From G965276765 sp965276765 (GTDB lineage: Bacteria > Actinomycetota > Acidimicrobiia > Acidimicrobiales > Palsa-688), in NCBI GenBank assembly GCA_965276765.1, contig OZ255627.1, positions 310,001-374,000 of the forward strand: a stretch of DNA of 64,000 nt. The letters run 5' to 3'. The position numbers and the translations under genes were made by a program. The first letter of the stretch is position 1; the number at the start of each line of letters is the position of its first letter. The notes under the pieces were generated by a model. It ran no database searches and was not told where the DNA came from. It saw nothing but the letters and a program-made list of their open reading frames with translations. Below are positions 43,477-52,444 of the stretch, piece after piece.

Positions 43477-44535
43477 ATGCAAGCCACCGCCATCCGACGG
43501 GACGACACCGGCTTTGGCGAGTTACTCCGCCAGATCTGCGATGCGGGACTGCTGGAGCGGCGCAACGGCTATTACGTCGCCAAGATCGCCGCCACCGTGA
43601 TCGGCTTGGCGGCCGGTTGGGTCGGGCTGTTCGTCGTTGGGGACTCTTTGTTCGCCCTGGCGGTCGCCGCCTACCTGGGATTGGTGTTCACCCAGGTGGT
43701 CTTTGTCGGTCACGACGCCGGCCACTACCAGATCCTTTCGACCCGGCGAGGCAACGGCCTGATCGGCTTGGCCGTCGGCAATCTGCTCACCGGGCTCAGC
43801 TTCGGGTGGTGGGTACCCAAACACGGCGCCCATCACGCCCACCCCAACACCGTGGACCGCGACCCCGACGTCGGCGGCGGGGTCATCGCTTTCACCGCCG
43901 CACATGCCCAGGGTCGCCACGGGTTCTCCGGTTGGGCGGCCCGCCACCAAGCCGCCCTGTTCTTCCCGCTGCTGCTCCTCGAAGCCATCAGCCTGCACGT
44001 GGCCAGCGTCCGATCGCTACGCCAACGCCGCACCGAGCGCTCGGCGCAGGTTGAGGCCCTGCTTCTCGTCATCCACCTGGCCCTCTACCTGACCGCAGTG
44101 TTCTGGGTGCTCTCACCGGCCCGGGCCCTCGCCTTCATCGCCATCCAACAGGGCATCTTCGGGTTCTACCTGGGATGTTCGTTCGCCCCCAACCACAAAG
44201 GCATGCCGATCATCGAAGCGGGCAGCCACCTCGGGTTCGCCCCCCGCCAGGTCCTCACCGCCCGCAACATCAACGCAGGACGTTTCGTCACGTTCCTTCT
44301 CGGCGGTCTCGACTACCAGATCGAACACCACTTGTTCCCGACCATGCCCCGCCCCAACCTGGCCAAGGCACAACCGCTGATCCGGGCCTTCTGCGCCGAC
44401 AACGGCCTGCCCTACCGCCAAACCACCCTGCTCGGCTCCTACCGCCAGTCGGTCCGCCACCTCCGCCGGATCGGCTCGGGTGACCATCCCGACCCCGCTG
44501 CCGGCGAGAAGAGCACCATTGCCATCTCGGCCTGA
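43477..44535 (+). CDS. Membrane fatty acid desaturase
   Basis: This is a di-iron membrane desaturase. The three histidine boxes are HDAGH (79-83), HGAHHAH (116-122) and QIEHHLFP near the C-terminal end. The QxxHH form of the third box is typical of front-end (delta-5/6-like) or acyl-lipid desaturases. Four membrane helices are visible. It introduces a double bond into acyl chains, a likely adaptation to cold or membrane stress. A GGAGG sequence in front of the ATG supports the start. Confidence 0.9.
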   Translation: MQATAIRRDDTGFGELLRQICDAGLLERRNGYYVAKIAATVIGLAAGWVGLFVVGDSLFALAVAAYLGLVFTQVVFVGHDAGHYQILSTRRGNGLIGLAVGNLLTGLSFGWWVPKHGAHHAHPNTVDRDPDVGGGVIAFTAAHAQGRHGFSGWAARHQAALFFPLLLLEAISLHVASVRSLRQRRTERSAQVEALLLVIHLALYLTAVFWVLSPARALAFIAIQQGIFGFYLGCSFAPNHKGMPIIEAGSHLGFAPRQVLTARNINAGRFVTFLLGGLDYQIEHHLFPTMPRPNLAKAQPLIRAFCADNGLPYRQTTLLGSYRQSVRHLRRIGSGDHPDPAAGEKSTIAISA

Positions 44536-44774
44536 TCCGGACCTTCCGAAACCGGCACCCAGACCGTTCGTGACGTGCCACTCGCCAGATGGGCCAGTGT
44601 CCGACACCTCTACCGTTTCGCCGACGACCACCTCGACTGCCTTCGGGTCGCCGGGGTAGTCGCCGGTCGGTGTCGGTCGGTTGGTGCTCGGCGCATAGGG
44701 GTATATCTCATGGCATGCCCTTCGGGGCGTGCCGTCTAGACCATGCGGCCGGCAACCGAGACCGAACGGAGCGC

Positions 44775-45338
44775 ATGGCTGACACGGAACCGCTGACGGA
44801 GGTGTTGGCGGAATTTGCCCGGACTATGGTGACTGACTTTCCGATCCAGGCCTTTCTTGACCATCTGGTGGAGCGAATCGTCGAGGTCCTGCCGGTCAGC
44901 GCCGCGGGGGTGACGCTTATCTCGCCGGGCGCCACCCCGGTGCATGTGCCGGCGTCGAACACCGTGGCATTGCGGTCCGAGGGTCTGCAAAGCGAGCTGG
45001 GCGAAGGGGCATGCGTGGAGGCGTACGGGACCGGGGAACCGGTCCCTGTGGATGACGTGGAAAGCGATGCCCGCTTCGCCCGGTTCACGACAACCCGCTG
45101 CCGATTCAAACCGGTGGCGGCCCGCCAAATGTCACGTTGCGCCCACCGCAGCCGAGACGACCCCGAAAAAGAGCTATCAGCTGACAAGCACGGCCCCGAG
45201 CGTGCACCCGCCGACGTGGCGGCGGGTATCGGTCTGCGCCGACATCCCCCTCCCCCGGCTGCCCGACGTGGTCATCGGCAGGTCGGGGATGCACCTGTGA
45301 CGCTTCGGGCCGCTCCTGGGCGCCGGCGGCCGGCCTAA
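44775..45338 (+). pseudogene. Truncated GAF-domain regulator remnant
   Basis: The first 100 residues are a GAF N-terminal half (LTEVLAEFARTMVTDF, AAGVTLISPGATPVHV, GEGACVEAYGTGE), closely like the two GAF-ANTAR proteins upstream. After ARFTTT the frame loses similarity and becomes Arg/His/Pro-rich, and no ANTAR domain follows in any frame. It is best read as a frameshifted or truncated third member of the family. The 239 bp before it contain no gene. Confidence 0.65.
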
Positions 45339-45352
45339 AACCGGAGGATTCG

Positions 45353-45976
45353 ATGTCCGACGTGATCTCCGACACTGCGGGCGTCGTCGACGATCACCGC
45401 AGGCCCAAGCCCGATGATGCCGTAGTGGTGGCGATGAGCGACCCCGAGCTCGTGGTCGCCGTCGCTCGACGCGACCAGACGGCCTTCGTCGAGGTGTACC
45501 GCCGTCACGCTGGTGTCGTGTATCGCTTCGCCGCTCGGTCCTGTGGGCCGGACCGGGCCGCCGACGTGACCCAGGAGGTGTTCGTGGCCTTGTGGGCCGC
45601 CCCGGAGCGTTTCGATCCCCAACGCGGCCGCCTTCGATCGTTTCTGTTGACCCAGGCGCAGGGCCGGGCCCTGGATCGGCTGCGGGCCGACACCGCTCGC
45701 CGCTCCCGCGAAATGGTCACGGCGCCGGTCGAGAGCGCGGGCGCCTCGGTCGAGCGCGAGGCCTTGGACCGTCTCGCCGGCATACAGATCCGCGAGGCGC
45801 TGGCCGGCCTGCCCGAGCCCGCCGCTCGGGCCATCACCCTCGCCTTTTTCGCCGGCTACACCTACCGTGAGGTCGCCGAAGGCCTCGGCCAGCCAGAAGG
45901 AACCGTCAAGTCCCGCATCCGCGCTGGCCTGAGCCAACTACGCACGAGCCTCGCCGAACCTGGATCGCGGGTGTGA
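45353..45976 (+). CDS. ECF-family RNA polymerase sigma factor
   Basis: The 207-residue protein has sigma region 2 (AFVEVYRRHAGVVYRFAARS, then AADVTQEVFVALWAAPERF, and DRLRADTARR) and region 4 (LAGLPEPAARAITLAFFAGY, then REVAEGLGQPEGTVKSRIRA). It directs RNA polymerase to a small regulon. ECF factors usually sit next to an anti-sigma gene. None is here, because the island ends 220 bp downstream at the tRNA repeat. The STAS gene in the same island may belong to a related circuit. Confidence 0.9.
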   Translation: MSDVISDTAGVVDDHRRPKPDDAVVVAMSDPELVVAVARRDQTAFVEVYRRHAGVVYRFAARSCGPDRAADVTQEVFVALWAAPERFDPQRGRLRSFLLTQAQGRALDRLRADTARRSREMVTAPVESAGASVEREALDRLAGIQIREALAGLPEPAARAITLAFFAGYTYREVAEGLGQPEGTVKSRIRAGLSQLRTSLAEPGSRV

Positions 45977-46198
45977 AGGTGAACAGGCGGGATCCAAACG
46001 CCCGATAAGGGCTTGAGGCCGGTCGTCGAACACTGGAACGGCGCCACCTGGCGCTTCGAGACGTTTCTCAACTCGGCTAGGACCACACGTATGGGTGGTC
46101 TCAGTTCGCCGCTTGTTGGCTCCAACTGCGGCGGGCATACCGACAGGTCAGGTCACATGAAATGACATGGATAGACGTCGCCAGACCAGTGCGTACAT

Positions 46199-46244
46199 CT
46201 TTTGAGCGTAAAGTTCCGGGTTCGAGCCCCGGGCGGCCTACTGC
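46199..46244 (+). repeat. Putative attR: tRNA-Lys 3' segment, direct repeat copy 2
   Basis: Positions 46205-46244 match 31299-31338 over 40 bp without mismatch. No 5' half of a tRNA precedes it, so it is not a gene. It is the displaced original 3' end of tRNA-Lys. The stop codon of the next, convergent gene lies inside the repeat. Confidence 0.92.
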
Positions 46245-48544
46245 TCAGCGGGTTGGTCCTCGCGGAGACGGCCGGTGTCCAGGCTCGTCAGGTTCACCTT
46301 CCAGGTGGACGCCAGCCGGGCCAGGGCCCCGTCGAGCAGTTGGAAGTCTCGGATGACAAGGCGGCGGGGATCGCCGGGCGAGATGCCGTCGAGACGCCGG
46401 GAGACCCCGTCGAAGAGCGACGCCGAGCGGACATAGGTCCCAGATCGGTCGCCGTCACACGCCGCAATCAGGACGGCGACGGAGTCATCCATCGTCAGCT
46501 GTCCTTTGCGGATGAGGTCGAGCAGAGCGGGATCGAAGTCGGGCGTATCCTCGGAGTCGGCTACCAGATTGCGCCCGTAGTTACGGATGGCGAAGGCGCT
46601 GGCAACGGTGCCGCCGATCTCCTCGCTGATGTCGCCGATGGGACTGCGGCGCAACGGCTGGGCCGTGGCGAAGAGGGCCTGGAAGGCACTGTCGAGCTGG
46701 CGAGCATCCTGATGGCGGCCGACCGAAGCTCCGGGGCGGCCCAGGCGGTCGACGGTATGGCCGATCAGGTTGGTCAGCGCCCGCAGCTCTGCGGCCAGCG
46801 CTACCCCCATGACCCGCCGGCTGCCCAGGGGCACGACGAGGAGGATGGTGAGAATGGCCACGGCTGCGCCGATGAGTGTTTCCTCGAGGCGGAGCACGAG
46901 CAGCGCGTTGGAGAACTCTCCGAGCTCGACATACACCTGGGCAATTCCGACGGTGATGCCGACCACCATGAACGCGTAGCTGACCCGGAACAGGTAGACG
47001 CCGAAGAAGAGCGACAACAAGATGATGGCGATCGACCAATTGGTGTGATGCCCGACGATGTGAACCAAGAGGCCGCCGAGGAAGATACCTACGATCGTGC
47101 CGACCACCCGGTACAGGGCTTTGCGGATCTGCTCCATCGCGAAGTTGGTCCCTATGAAGGCCAGGAACGCCGCCAGCACGGCCCAATAGAAGCGCCGAGG
47201 CGACAGCGCCACGCCGGCCGCGACCGCACCGGCTACCGCGATCCCCATCTGTAGACCGGAGCGCACGTTGATCGGCAGGCGGACCCGGTCGATGCGCTTA
47301 GGACCGGACCGGGTGGCGGCGTCAGCGCTCACGTCGGCCGAGCCGGGCAACCACCCGGCCGCGTTGATGGCGGACGGTTGGAAGACCTCGGCGGCGTCGG
47401 AGGGATCGTCGAGCTCGCACATGCTCGTCCAGACGACCATGGCCTCGGTCAGGTCGTCGACCGAGGCAGCGAAACGATGGGTGATCACGACGACGACATC
47501 ATCGGGGGACTCATCAGTGCCGGCCGCATTGCTGGAGAGCCATTCGATCAGCTCCTGCGCCGCTTGTCGCGCCGCCGGTGCGTTCCCGTCCCGCACCGCG
47601 GCCAAGGCCCGGGCGACGGTGTCGCGCTGTCCAGGCGCGAGCTCCCGCTGCGCCAGGGACTCGGCAAAGCGGACGACGTTGGTGAGGGCCAGCTCGATGT
47701 CGAACAGCCGCTGGTGCAGCACGACCGCCTCAGGCGCCAGGTTGGCATCGATGATCAACGCGGCCTCGTTGAGGCGGATGAGCTGACGAGTCAGGCGCCG
47801 ACGTGAGGACGCCGTCGGCTCCCGGAGGACGGCAAGAGCCAGGTCGGCTACCCGCCGAGCCCGCGCCTCGTAAGAGAGCAGCGTCCGGCGCCTGAGCTTG
47901 TCCACGTTTGGATAGAACAGCGTGAAGCGCACGGCGCCGATCGCCACCATTGCTACACCGACGAACGCGGCCAGCCAGCCGAGGTCCCCGAGCCCGAACT
48001 GGGCGTGGAGGAAGAAACCGATGAAGTCGCCTATGAAGAACAGCACCCCGGTGGTGAAGCCTCTGGGGCCGAAGCGGCGGAGGTAGCCGGCGATGGCCAA
48101 AAGGACCGGGAAGGAAGCCAAAGCGGCGATCCGGTAGGGGCCAAGAGCCAGGCCAAGGGTCAGCGCACCAAGCATGGGCACCGGTAGGACGGCCAGGCTC
48201 ACCAGCAGGCCCTTCGCCGTCCTGTCGTTGATGGCGAACCCCGAGACCAGGGCGGCGACGCCAGCCAGCAGCATGGCGATGACGACGACCTGGTGGTGCT
48301 GCACCGCGACCTCGGCGGTCGGGACCCCGCCGCCCGCGGCGATCTGGAGGGCGCCGGTCAGGTGGACGAAGACCCATTCGGCCACCATGGTGGCCGCAAC
48401 ACAGGTCACCGCTCGGGTGGCCGTCAAGAGGCGGTTGTATCCCGGGTCCGAGCCCGCCAAGCGGTCGACCCACCCCATCCACGGCCCGGGCCGGCCTTCG
48501 GGGAGGGTCGCGGGGGCCTGGACTCGCGAGGGAGTAGCCTTCAC
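46238..48544 (-). CDS. FUSC-family (aromatic acid exporter-like) membrane protein
   Basis: The 768-residue protein has two blocks of about six membrane helices separated by a large cytoplasmic region of about 250 residues, the layout of FUSC/YccS-type proteins. The C-terminal block includes RFYWAVLAAFLAFIGTNFAM and RVVGTIVGIFLGGLLVHIVG. Such proteins are tied to efflux of aromatic acids, but substrates are mostly unproven. I chose the GTG at 48544; the frame continues upstream. The TAG stop falls inside the tRNA repeat, so the integration site lies at its 3' end. Confidence 0.82.
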   Translation of the reverse strand: MKATPSRVQAPATLPEGRPGPWMGWVDRLAGSDPGYNRLLTATRAVTCVAATMVAEWVFVHLTGALQIAAGGGVPTAEVAVQHHQVVVIAMLLAGVAALVSGFAINDRTAKGLLVSLAVLPVPMLGALTLGLALGPYRIAALASFPVLLAIAGYLRRFGPRGFTTGVLFFIGDFIGFFLHAQFGLGDLGWLAAFVGVAMVAIGAVRFTLFYPNVDKLRRRTLLSYEARARRVADLALAVLREPTASSRRRLTRQLIRLNEAALIIDANLAPEAVVLHQRLFDIELALTNVVRFAESLAQRELAPGQRDTVARALAAVRDGNAPAARQAAQELIEWLSSNAAGTDESPDDVVVVITHRFAASVDDLTEAMVVWTSMCELDDPSDAAEVFQPSAINAAGWLPGSADVSADAATRSGPKRIDRVRLPINVRSGLQMGIAVAGAVAAGVALSPRRFYWAVLAAFLAFIGTNFAMEQIRKALYRVVGTIVGIFLGGLLVHIVGHHTNWSIAIILLSLFFGVYLFRVSYAFMVVGITVGIAQVYVELGEFSNALLVLRLEETLIGAAVAILTILLVVPLGSRRVMGVALAAELRALTNLIGHTVDRLGRPGASVGRHQDARQLDSAFQALFATAQPLRRSPIGDISEEIGGTVASAFAIRNYGRNLVADSEDTPDFDPALLDLIRKGQLTMDDSVAVLIAACDGDRSGTYVRSASLFDGVSRRLDGISPGDPRRLVIRDFQLLDGALARLASTWKVNLTSLDTGRLREDQPAEQ

Positions 48545-48577
48545 CAAAGGGTATCTCGGGCGAATAGGAGATCCATC

Positions 48578-49192
48578 ATGACGACGGCTGTCAACCCCGA
48601 CCGCTCGAACGCCATGGGTTCGGGAACAACGGACACTCGACCTTCCGGGATCGGTTTCATCGGTGCCCTCACCGTACTTCTCGGAGCCTGGGGAGCTCTC
48701 GTGCCGTTCATCGGGCCTCTCTTCGGCTACCAGAGCCATGGTCAGGATGCCTGGAAATGGTCCGAGCTCCACGGCGTGCTGTATGTCGCTCCCGGCGCGG
48801 TCGCCGTCCTATTCGGCCTGATCATCCTCGGTCGGGCCCGGTCAGTTACGCGGGCCGCCACCTGGTTTGCCGGCCTGATCGTGCTGGCATGCGGGGCGTG
48901 GTTCGTCGTGGGGCCGTCCCTGTGGCCGACGTTCGGATCGGGCACTGTCTTCACTCCGGGGACCACGGCATTCGACACCTTTGTAAAGCAGGTCGGTTAC
49001 AACCTGGGTGTCGGTGTCCTCCTAGCGGCGCTCGGGGGGATGGCCATGAAGGCCGTGACGAAGGACAAGGTCGTCGGACGGACCCCGGCCGGCGAGCCGT
49101 GGAGGGATACTCCCGAAGCGACGCCGGAACCACGCGATCCGGGGCCCCCTGAGCCTGTCGGCGGTGGGCAAACAGAAACCTGGGAGAGATAG
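48578..49192 (+). CDS. Hypothetical four-helix membrane protein
   Basis: The 204-residue protein has four hydrophobic segments (about 25-45, 65-85, 92-110 and 138-156) and a Pro/Glu-rich C-terminal tail. The layout resembles actinobacterial proteins of unknown function with WKWSELHGVLYVAPG-like motifs. It is divergent from the FUSC gene with 33 bp between the starts. A purine-rich ATAGGAG precedes the ATG. Confidence 0.65.
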   Translation: MTTAVNPDRSNAMGSGTTDTRPSGIGFIGALTVLLGAWGALVPFIGPLFGYQSHGQDAWKWSELHGVLYVAPGAVAVLFGLIILGRARSVTRAATWFAGLIVLACGAWFVVGPSLWPTFGSGTVFTPGTTAFDTFVKQVGYNLGVGVLLAALGGMAMKAVTKDKVVGRTPAGEPWRDTPEATPEPRDPGPPEPVGGGQTETWER

Positions 49193-49193
49193 C

Positions 49194-49676
49194 TCAGGCC
49201 GGATCCATTCGGGCCAGGGTGGCGGCGGTAACGACGCCGTACGCAAGGTGGGGTAGCACGTCGCTCACCCAGTCCTTGGGGGCCCAGCTGCGAGGATCGG
49301 TGATGCCGAGGACGGTCATGGGCCCATTGGTGCCGATGAGGGCTCCGACGGTGGCGGCGATGCCACTCGTCGCAGGTCCGGGTCGCCAGCCGACCGACCG
49401 AAGAACACCGAGCAGAGCGCCCACCCCGATGCCGGCCACGAGACCGGTCAAGGCACCGAGAGCGTCGACACGATTCTGACGGGTGTCGTCATCTCCTGGG
49501 ATCGGGAGACCAGTATCGTCGGCGAGCTTCTCGACCGTGTCCTGCGGTGTGCTGCTCGTCGATCGCCCTCGCGCCGTCATGTCGAGGTACGTGACGGCGT
49601 TGAGGGCGGTGGTGCCGGCTGCGCCTGCGGCCGCTCCGAAGAACAGACCGCGTCCCAAGTTCCCCATCAACGTCAA
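49194..49676 (-). CDS. Hypothetical membrane protein downstream of fdh-like gene
   Basis: The 160-residue protein has a Gly/Ala-rich N-terminal helix (GRGLFFGAAAGAAGTTALN), a polar segment, and further helices with GALTGLVAGIGVGALLGVL. No catalytic motif is visible. Its start overlaps the stop of the dehydrogenase gene by four bases, so it is the second gene of that operon. The ATG at 49667 is an alternative start. Confidence 0.65.
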   Translation of the reverse strand: MTLMGNLGRGLFFGAAAGAAGTTALNAVTYLDMTARGRSTSSTPQDTVEKLADDTGLPIPGDDDTRQNRVDALGALTGLVAGIGVGALLGVLRSVGWRPGPATSGIAATVGALIGTNGPMTVLGITDPRSWAPKDWVSDVLPHLAYGVVTAATLARMDPA

Positions 49677-50815
49677 CCCTTGGTGGGGTTGAGGACCACC
49701 TTGGTCCAGCCGGCCTCGCGGGCGTCGAAGTGGCGGTAGGCATCGGGAGCACCGGCGAGACCGATGTTGTGTGAGACGAGCATCGACGGCTTGGCCTTGT
49801 CCTGGTGGATGAGGTCCCGCAGCTGTTGGTTATACGCCTTCACGTTGGCCTGACCGGTACCGATCGACTGACCCTTGAAGAAGAATTTGCCGAAGTCAAA
49901 GGCCATCTGACCCTTCTTGGCCAAGTCGTCGCTGGCCTGAGGGTCCTCGGGTACAAACACGCCAACGACGCCGATCGCGCCGGTGGGACGGACCACGTCG
50001 ACGAGCGCGTTCATGGTCATGTTGGGCTTCTCGTTGCCCTCGGCGTCGTGGGCTTGGTAGCCGACGGCTTCGACGCCCCTGTCGACGCCCTCGCCGCCCG
50101 TGGCCTCCTTGACCTGCTCGACCGGGTCACCCTTCGTCGCATCGACACCGGTGGCTCCAAACTTCTCGACCAGCGCCAAGCGCTCCGCCACATGATCGAC
50201 GACGAACACCTGGCTCGCTCCTTGGATGACGGCCGAGTACGCCGCCATAGTCCCGACGGGACCGGCGCCGTAGACGGCCACCGTGTCCCCGGGCTCGACA
50301 CCGGCGAGGCGGGTTCCATGCCACCCCGTCGGGAAGATGTCGGCCAGCATGACGTAGTCGTTCTCCCTCTCCACGCTGTCTTCCGGCAGCTCGAGAGCGT
50401 TGAAGTCGGCGAAGGGCACCCGCAGCAGCTCGGCCTGCCCACCGTCGTACGGCCCCATGTCGGCGTAGCCGTATGCTCCGCCGGCATTGCCGGGGTTGAC
50501 CGTCAGGCAGAAGCCCGTCAGGCCCCGGCCGCAGTTCTTGCAGAACCCGCAGCCAATGTTGAACGGCAGGCAGACCCGGTCGCCCACCTTGACCTTTTCG
50601 ACGCCGGAGCCGACCTCGATCACCTCGCCCAGGTTCTCGTGGCCTATGACCTTGCCGGCCTCCAGGTCGGTGCGGCCCTCATACATGTGCAGGTCCGAGC
50701 CGCAGATGTTGGTCGCGGTGATCCGCACGACCGCATCCGTCGGCCGCTCGATCTTTGCATCCGGGACATCGTTGACCGCGACGTCTCGCGGCCCGTTGTA
50801 GACGACTGCTCGCAT
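49673..50815 (-). CDS. Zinc-dependent alcohol dehydrogenase, glutathione-independent formaldehyde dehydrogenase-like
   Basis: The 380-residue MDR-family enzyme has catalytic zinc ligands C38 and H59 with E60 (CGSD, then GHE) and a structural zinc lobe C89, C92, C95, C103. The NAD-binding motif is VAVYGAGPVGTMAA. The overall pattern matches the Pseudomonas-type formaldehyde dismutase/dehydrogenase, which needs no external glutathione. Formaldehyde or another aldehyde/alcohol is the likely substrate. It is divergent from the semialdehyde dehydrogenase; the 220 bp between contain the promoters. Confidence 0.87.
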   Translation of the reverse strand: MRAVVYNGPRDVAVNDVPDAKIERPTDAVVRITATNICGSDLHMYEGRTDLEAGKVIGHENLGEVIEVGSGVEKVKVGDRVCLPFNIGCGFCKNCGRGLTGFCLTVNPGNAGGAYGYADMGPYDGGQAELLRVPFADFNALELPEDSVERENDYVMLADIFPTGWHGTRLAGVEPGDTVAVYGAGPVGTMAAYSAVIQGASQVFVVDHVAERLALVEKFGATGVDATKGDPVEQVKEATGGEGVDRGVEAVGYQAHDAEGNEKPNMTMNALVDVVRPTGAIGVVGVFVPEDPQASDDLAKKGQMAFDFGKFFFKGQSIGTGQANVKAYNQQLRDLIHQDKAKPSMLVSHNIGLAGAPDAYRHFDAREAGWTKVVLNPTKG

Positions 50816-51035
50816 GGCGCTACCTTCCTGTTCGAACTGATCCGCCCGTGCTACCCGTTCTCGCCTCGGGTCACGGGGCCTGGGGCCGTTCGGCTCCAAC
50901 AGTGATCGGTACCCAATCGCGACCGACCGGCAAACGCCAAGTCGTACCTATCTTGCTGGGCGCCTCGCCTTGTGGGTACAACAACCTGAGAGCTCTGCTC
51001 GAACCTCAACAGCACGAAAACCAGAGGAGCCCGAT

Positions 51036-52427
51036 ATGGCCATCGCAACCGTCAACCCCGCAACCGGCGAGACGCTCAAGACCTTCGATGAGCTCAGTGA
51101 CGCCGAGGTCGAGCGCCGCCTGGCGACGGCTGCCGCCACCTTCGCCGACTACCGGCTGACCAGCTTCGCCGATCGGGCCGCCTGGATGCTCGCCGCCGCG
51201 ACCATCCTCGACGACGAGGTCAACCAGGTCGCCGAGATGATGACGACCGAGATGGGCAAGACGGTGGCGGCCGCCCGCCAGGAGGTGGGGAAATGTGCCG
51301 CGGCCTGCCGATTCTTCGCCGAGCACGCCGAGGGCTTCCTCGCCGACGAGCCGGCCGATGCCGGCGCCGTCGGAGCCGCGTCGGCCTACGCCGTCTACCA
51401 GCCTCTCGGCCCTGTCCTTGCGATCATGCCCTGGAACTTCCCGCTCTGGCAGACGATGCGCTTCGCCGCCCCGGCCCTCATGGCCGGCAATGTGGGGTTG
51501 CTGAAGCACGCATCCAGCGTGCCGCAGACCGCATTGTTCGTCGAGGACCTGTTTCTGCGCGCCGGGTTCCCTCGAGGGGCCTTCCAGACGCTGCTGATCT
51601 CATCGGGCAAGATCGAAGCGATCCTTCGCGACGATCGGGTGGTGGCGGCGACCCTCACCGGGTCCAACCCGGCCGGCCAGTCGGTGGCGTCCATCGCCGG
51701 AAGTGAGGCCAAGAAGACTGTGCTCGAGCTCGGTGGGAGCGACCCGTTCGTGGTGATGCCGTCGGCCGATCTGGCCCGAGCGGCCAAGGTAGCCACGACG
51801 GCCCGGTGCCTGAACAACGGGCAGTCGTGCATCGCGGCCAAGCGCTTCATCGTCGACATCGCAGTGGCGGAGGACTTCGAGCGTCGCTTCGTCCACGAGA
51901 TGTCCTCGCTCTCTGTCGGCGATCCGATGCAGGAGGGCACCGACGTGGGGCCGTTGGCCTCGGCGGCGCAGCGCGACGAGGTGGCCGGCCTGGTCCAAGA
52001 TGCGATCGACAAGGGCGCCACGGCGCTGTGCGGAGGTCGGGTACCCGAGGGCGCCGGGTCATACTATCCGCCGACCGTTCTGACCGGGATCACGCCCGAG
52101 ATGCGGGTCGATCGCGAAGAGGTGTTCGGGCCGGTTGCCACGGTCTACCGGGTCTCCGGCATCGACGAGGCCGTGACCGTCGCCAACGCCACACCGTTTG
52201 GACTCGGCGCGAATGCTTGGACCGACGACGAGGCCGAGCGGGCCCGCTTCGTACGGGACCTCGAGGCCGGGATGGTGTTCATCAACGGCAACGTCACCTC
52301 CTATCCCCACCTTCCTTTCGGCGGCGTCAAGCGATCCGGCTACGGGCGGGAACTAACGGCCCACGGGATCAGGGAGTTTTGCAATCTGAAGACGGTTTGG
52401 CTCGGCGGTCCTTCCGCCGGAGATTGA
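51036..52427 (+). CDS. Succinate-semialdehyde dehydrogenase-like aldehyde dehydrogenase
   Basis: This NAD(P)-dependent aldehyde dehydrogenase has IMPWNFPLWQTMRF (cofactor and fold motif), the general base Glu in VLELGGSDPFVV, and the catalytic Cys in NNGQSCIAAKRF. EVFGPVATVYR and the C-terminal GGVKRSGYGREL are also present. The 463-residue length and the NPATGETLKTF start match GabD1/SSADH. The ATG at 51036 follows a purine-rich CAGAGGAG. The divergent aldehyde-dehydrogenase pair may detoxify aldehydes. Confidence 0.88.
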   Translation: MAIATVNPATGETLKTFDELSDAEVERRLATAAATFADYRLTSFADRAAWMLAAATILDDEVNQVAEMMTTEMGKTVAAARQEVGKCAAACRFFAEHAEGFLADEPADAGAVGAASAYAVYQPLGPVLAIMPWNFPLWQTMRFAAPALMAGNVGLLKHASSVPQTALFVEDLFLRAGFPRGAFQTLLISSGKIEAILRDDRVVAATLTGSNPAGQSVASIAGSEAKKTVLELGGSDPFVVMPSADLARAAKVATTARCLNNGQSCIAAKRFIVDIAVAEDFERRFVHEMSSLSVGDPMQEGTDVGPLASAAQRDEVAGLVQDAIDKGATALCGGRVPEGAGSYYPPTVLTGITPEMRVDREEVFGPVATVYRVSGIDEAVTVANATPFGLGANAWTDDEAERARFVRDLEAGMVFINGNVTSYPHLPFGGVKRSGYGRELTAHGIREFCNLKTVWLGGPSAGD

Positions 52428-52444
52428 CGCCGACGCCTCGACGA

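Larger units (their letters stand above)
31339..46244. mobile_element. Genomic island integrated at tRNA-Lys (about 14.9 kb)
   Basis: The interval is bounded by direct repeats of the tRNA-Lys 3' end. It holds a ferritin-like protein, sortase, STAS protein, GAF-ANTAR regulators, PRC-barrel proteins, two sigma-like proteins, YihY membrane protein and desaturase. Reading frames are shorter and intergenic gaps longer than in flanking DNA, and several remnants are present. No integrase or excisionase is recognisable, so the element is either non-autonomous or has lost its recombinase. The boundary call is strong; the element type is inference. Confidence 0.82.

Noticed and set aside
46199..46244. 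A second tRNA gene
   Set aside because: Only the 3' half of tRNA-Lys is present; no D arm or 5' acceptor strand precedes it.
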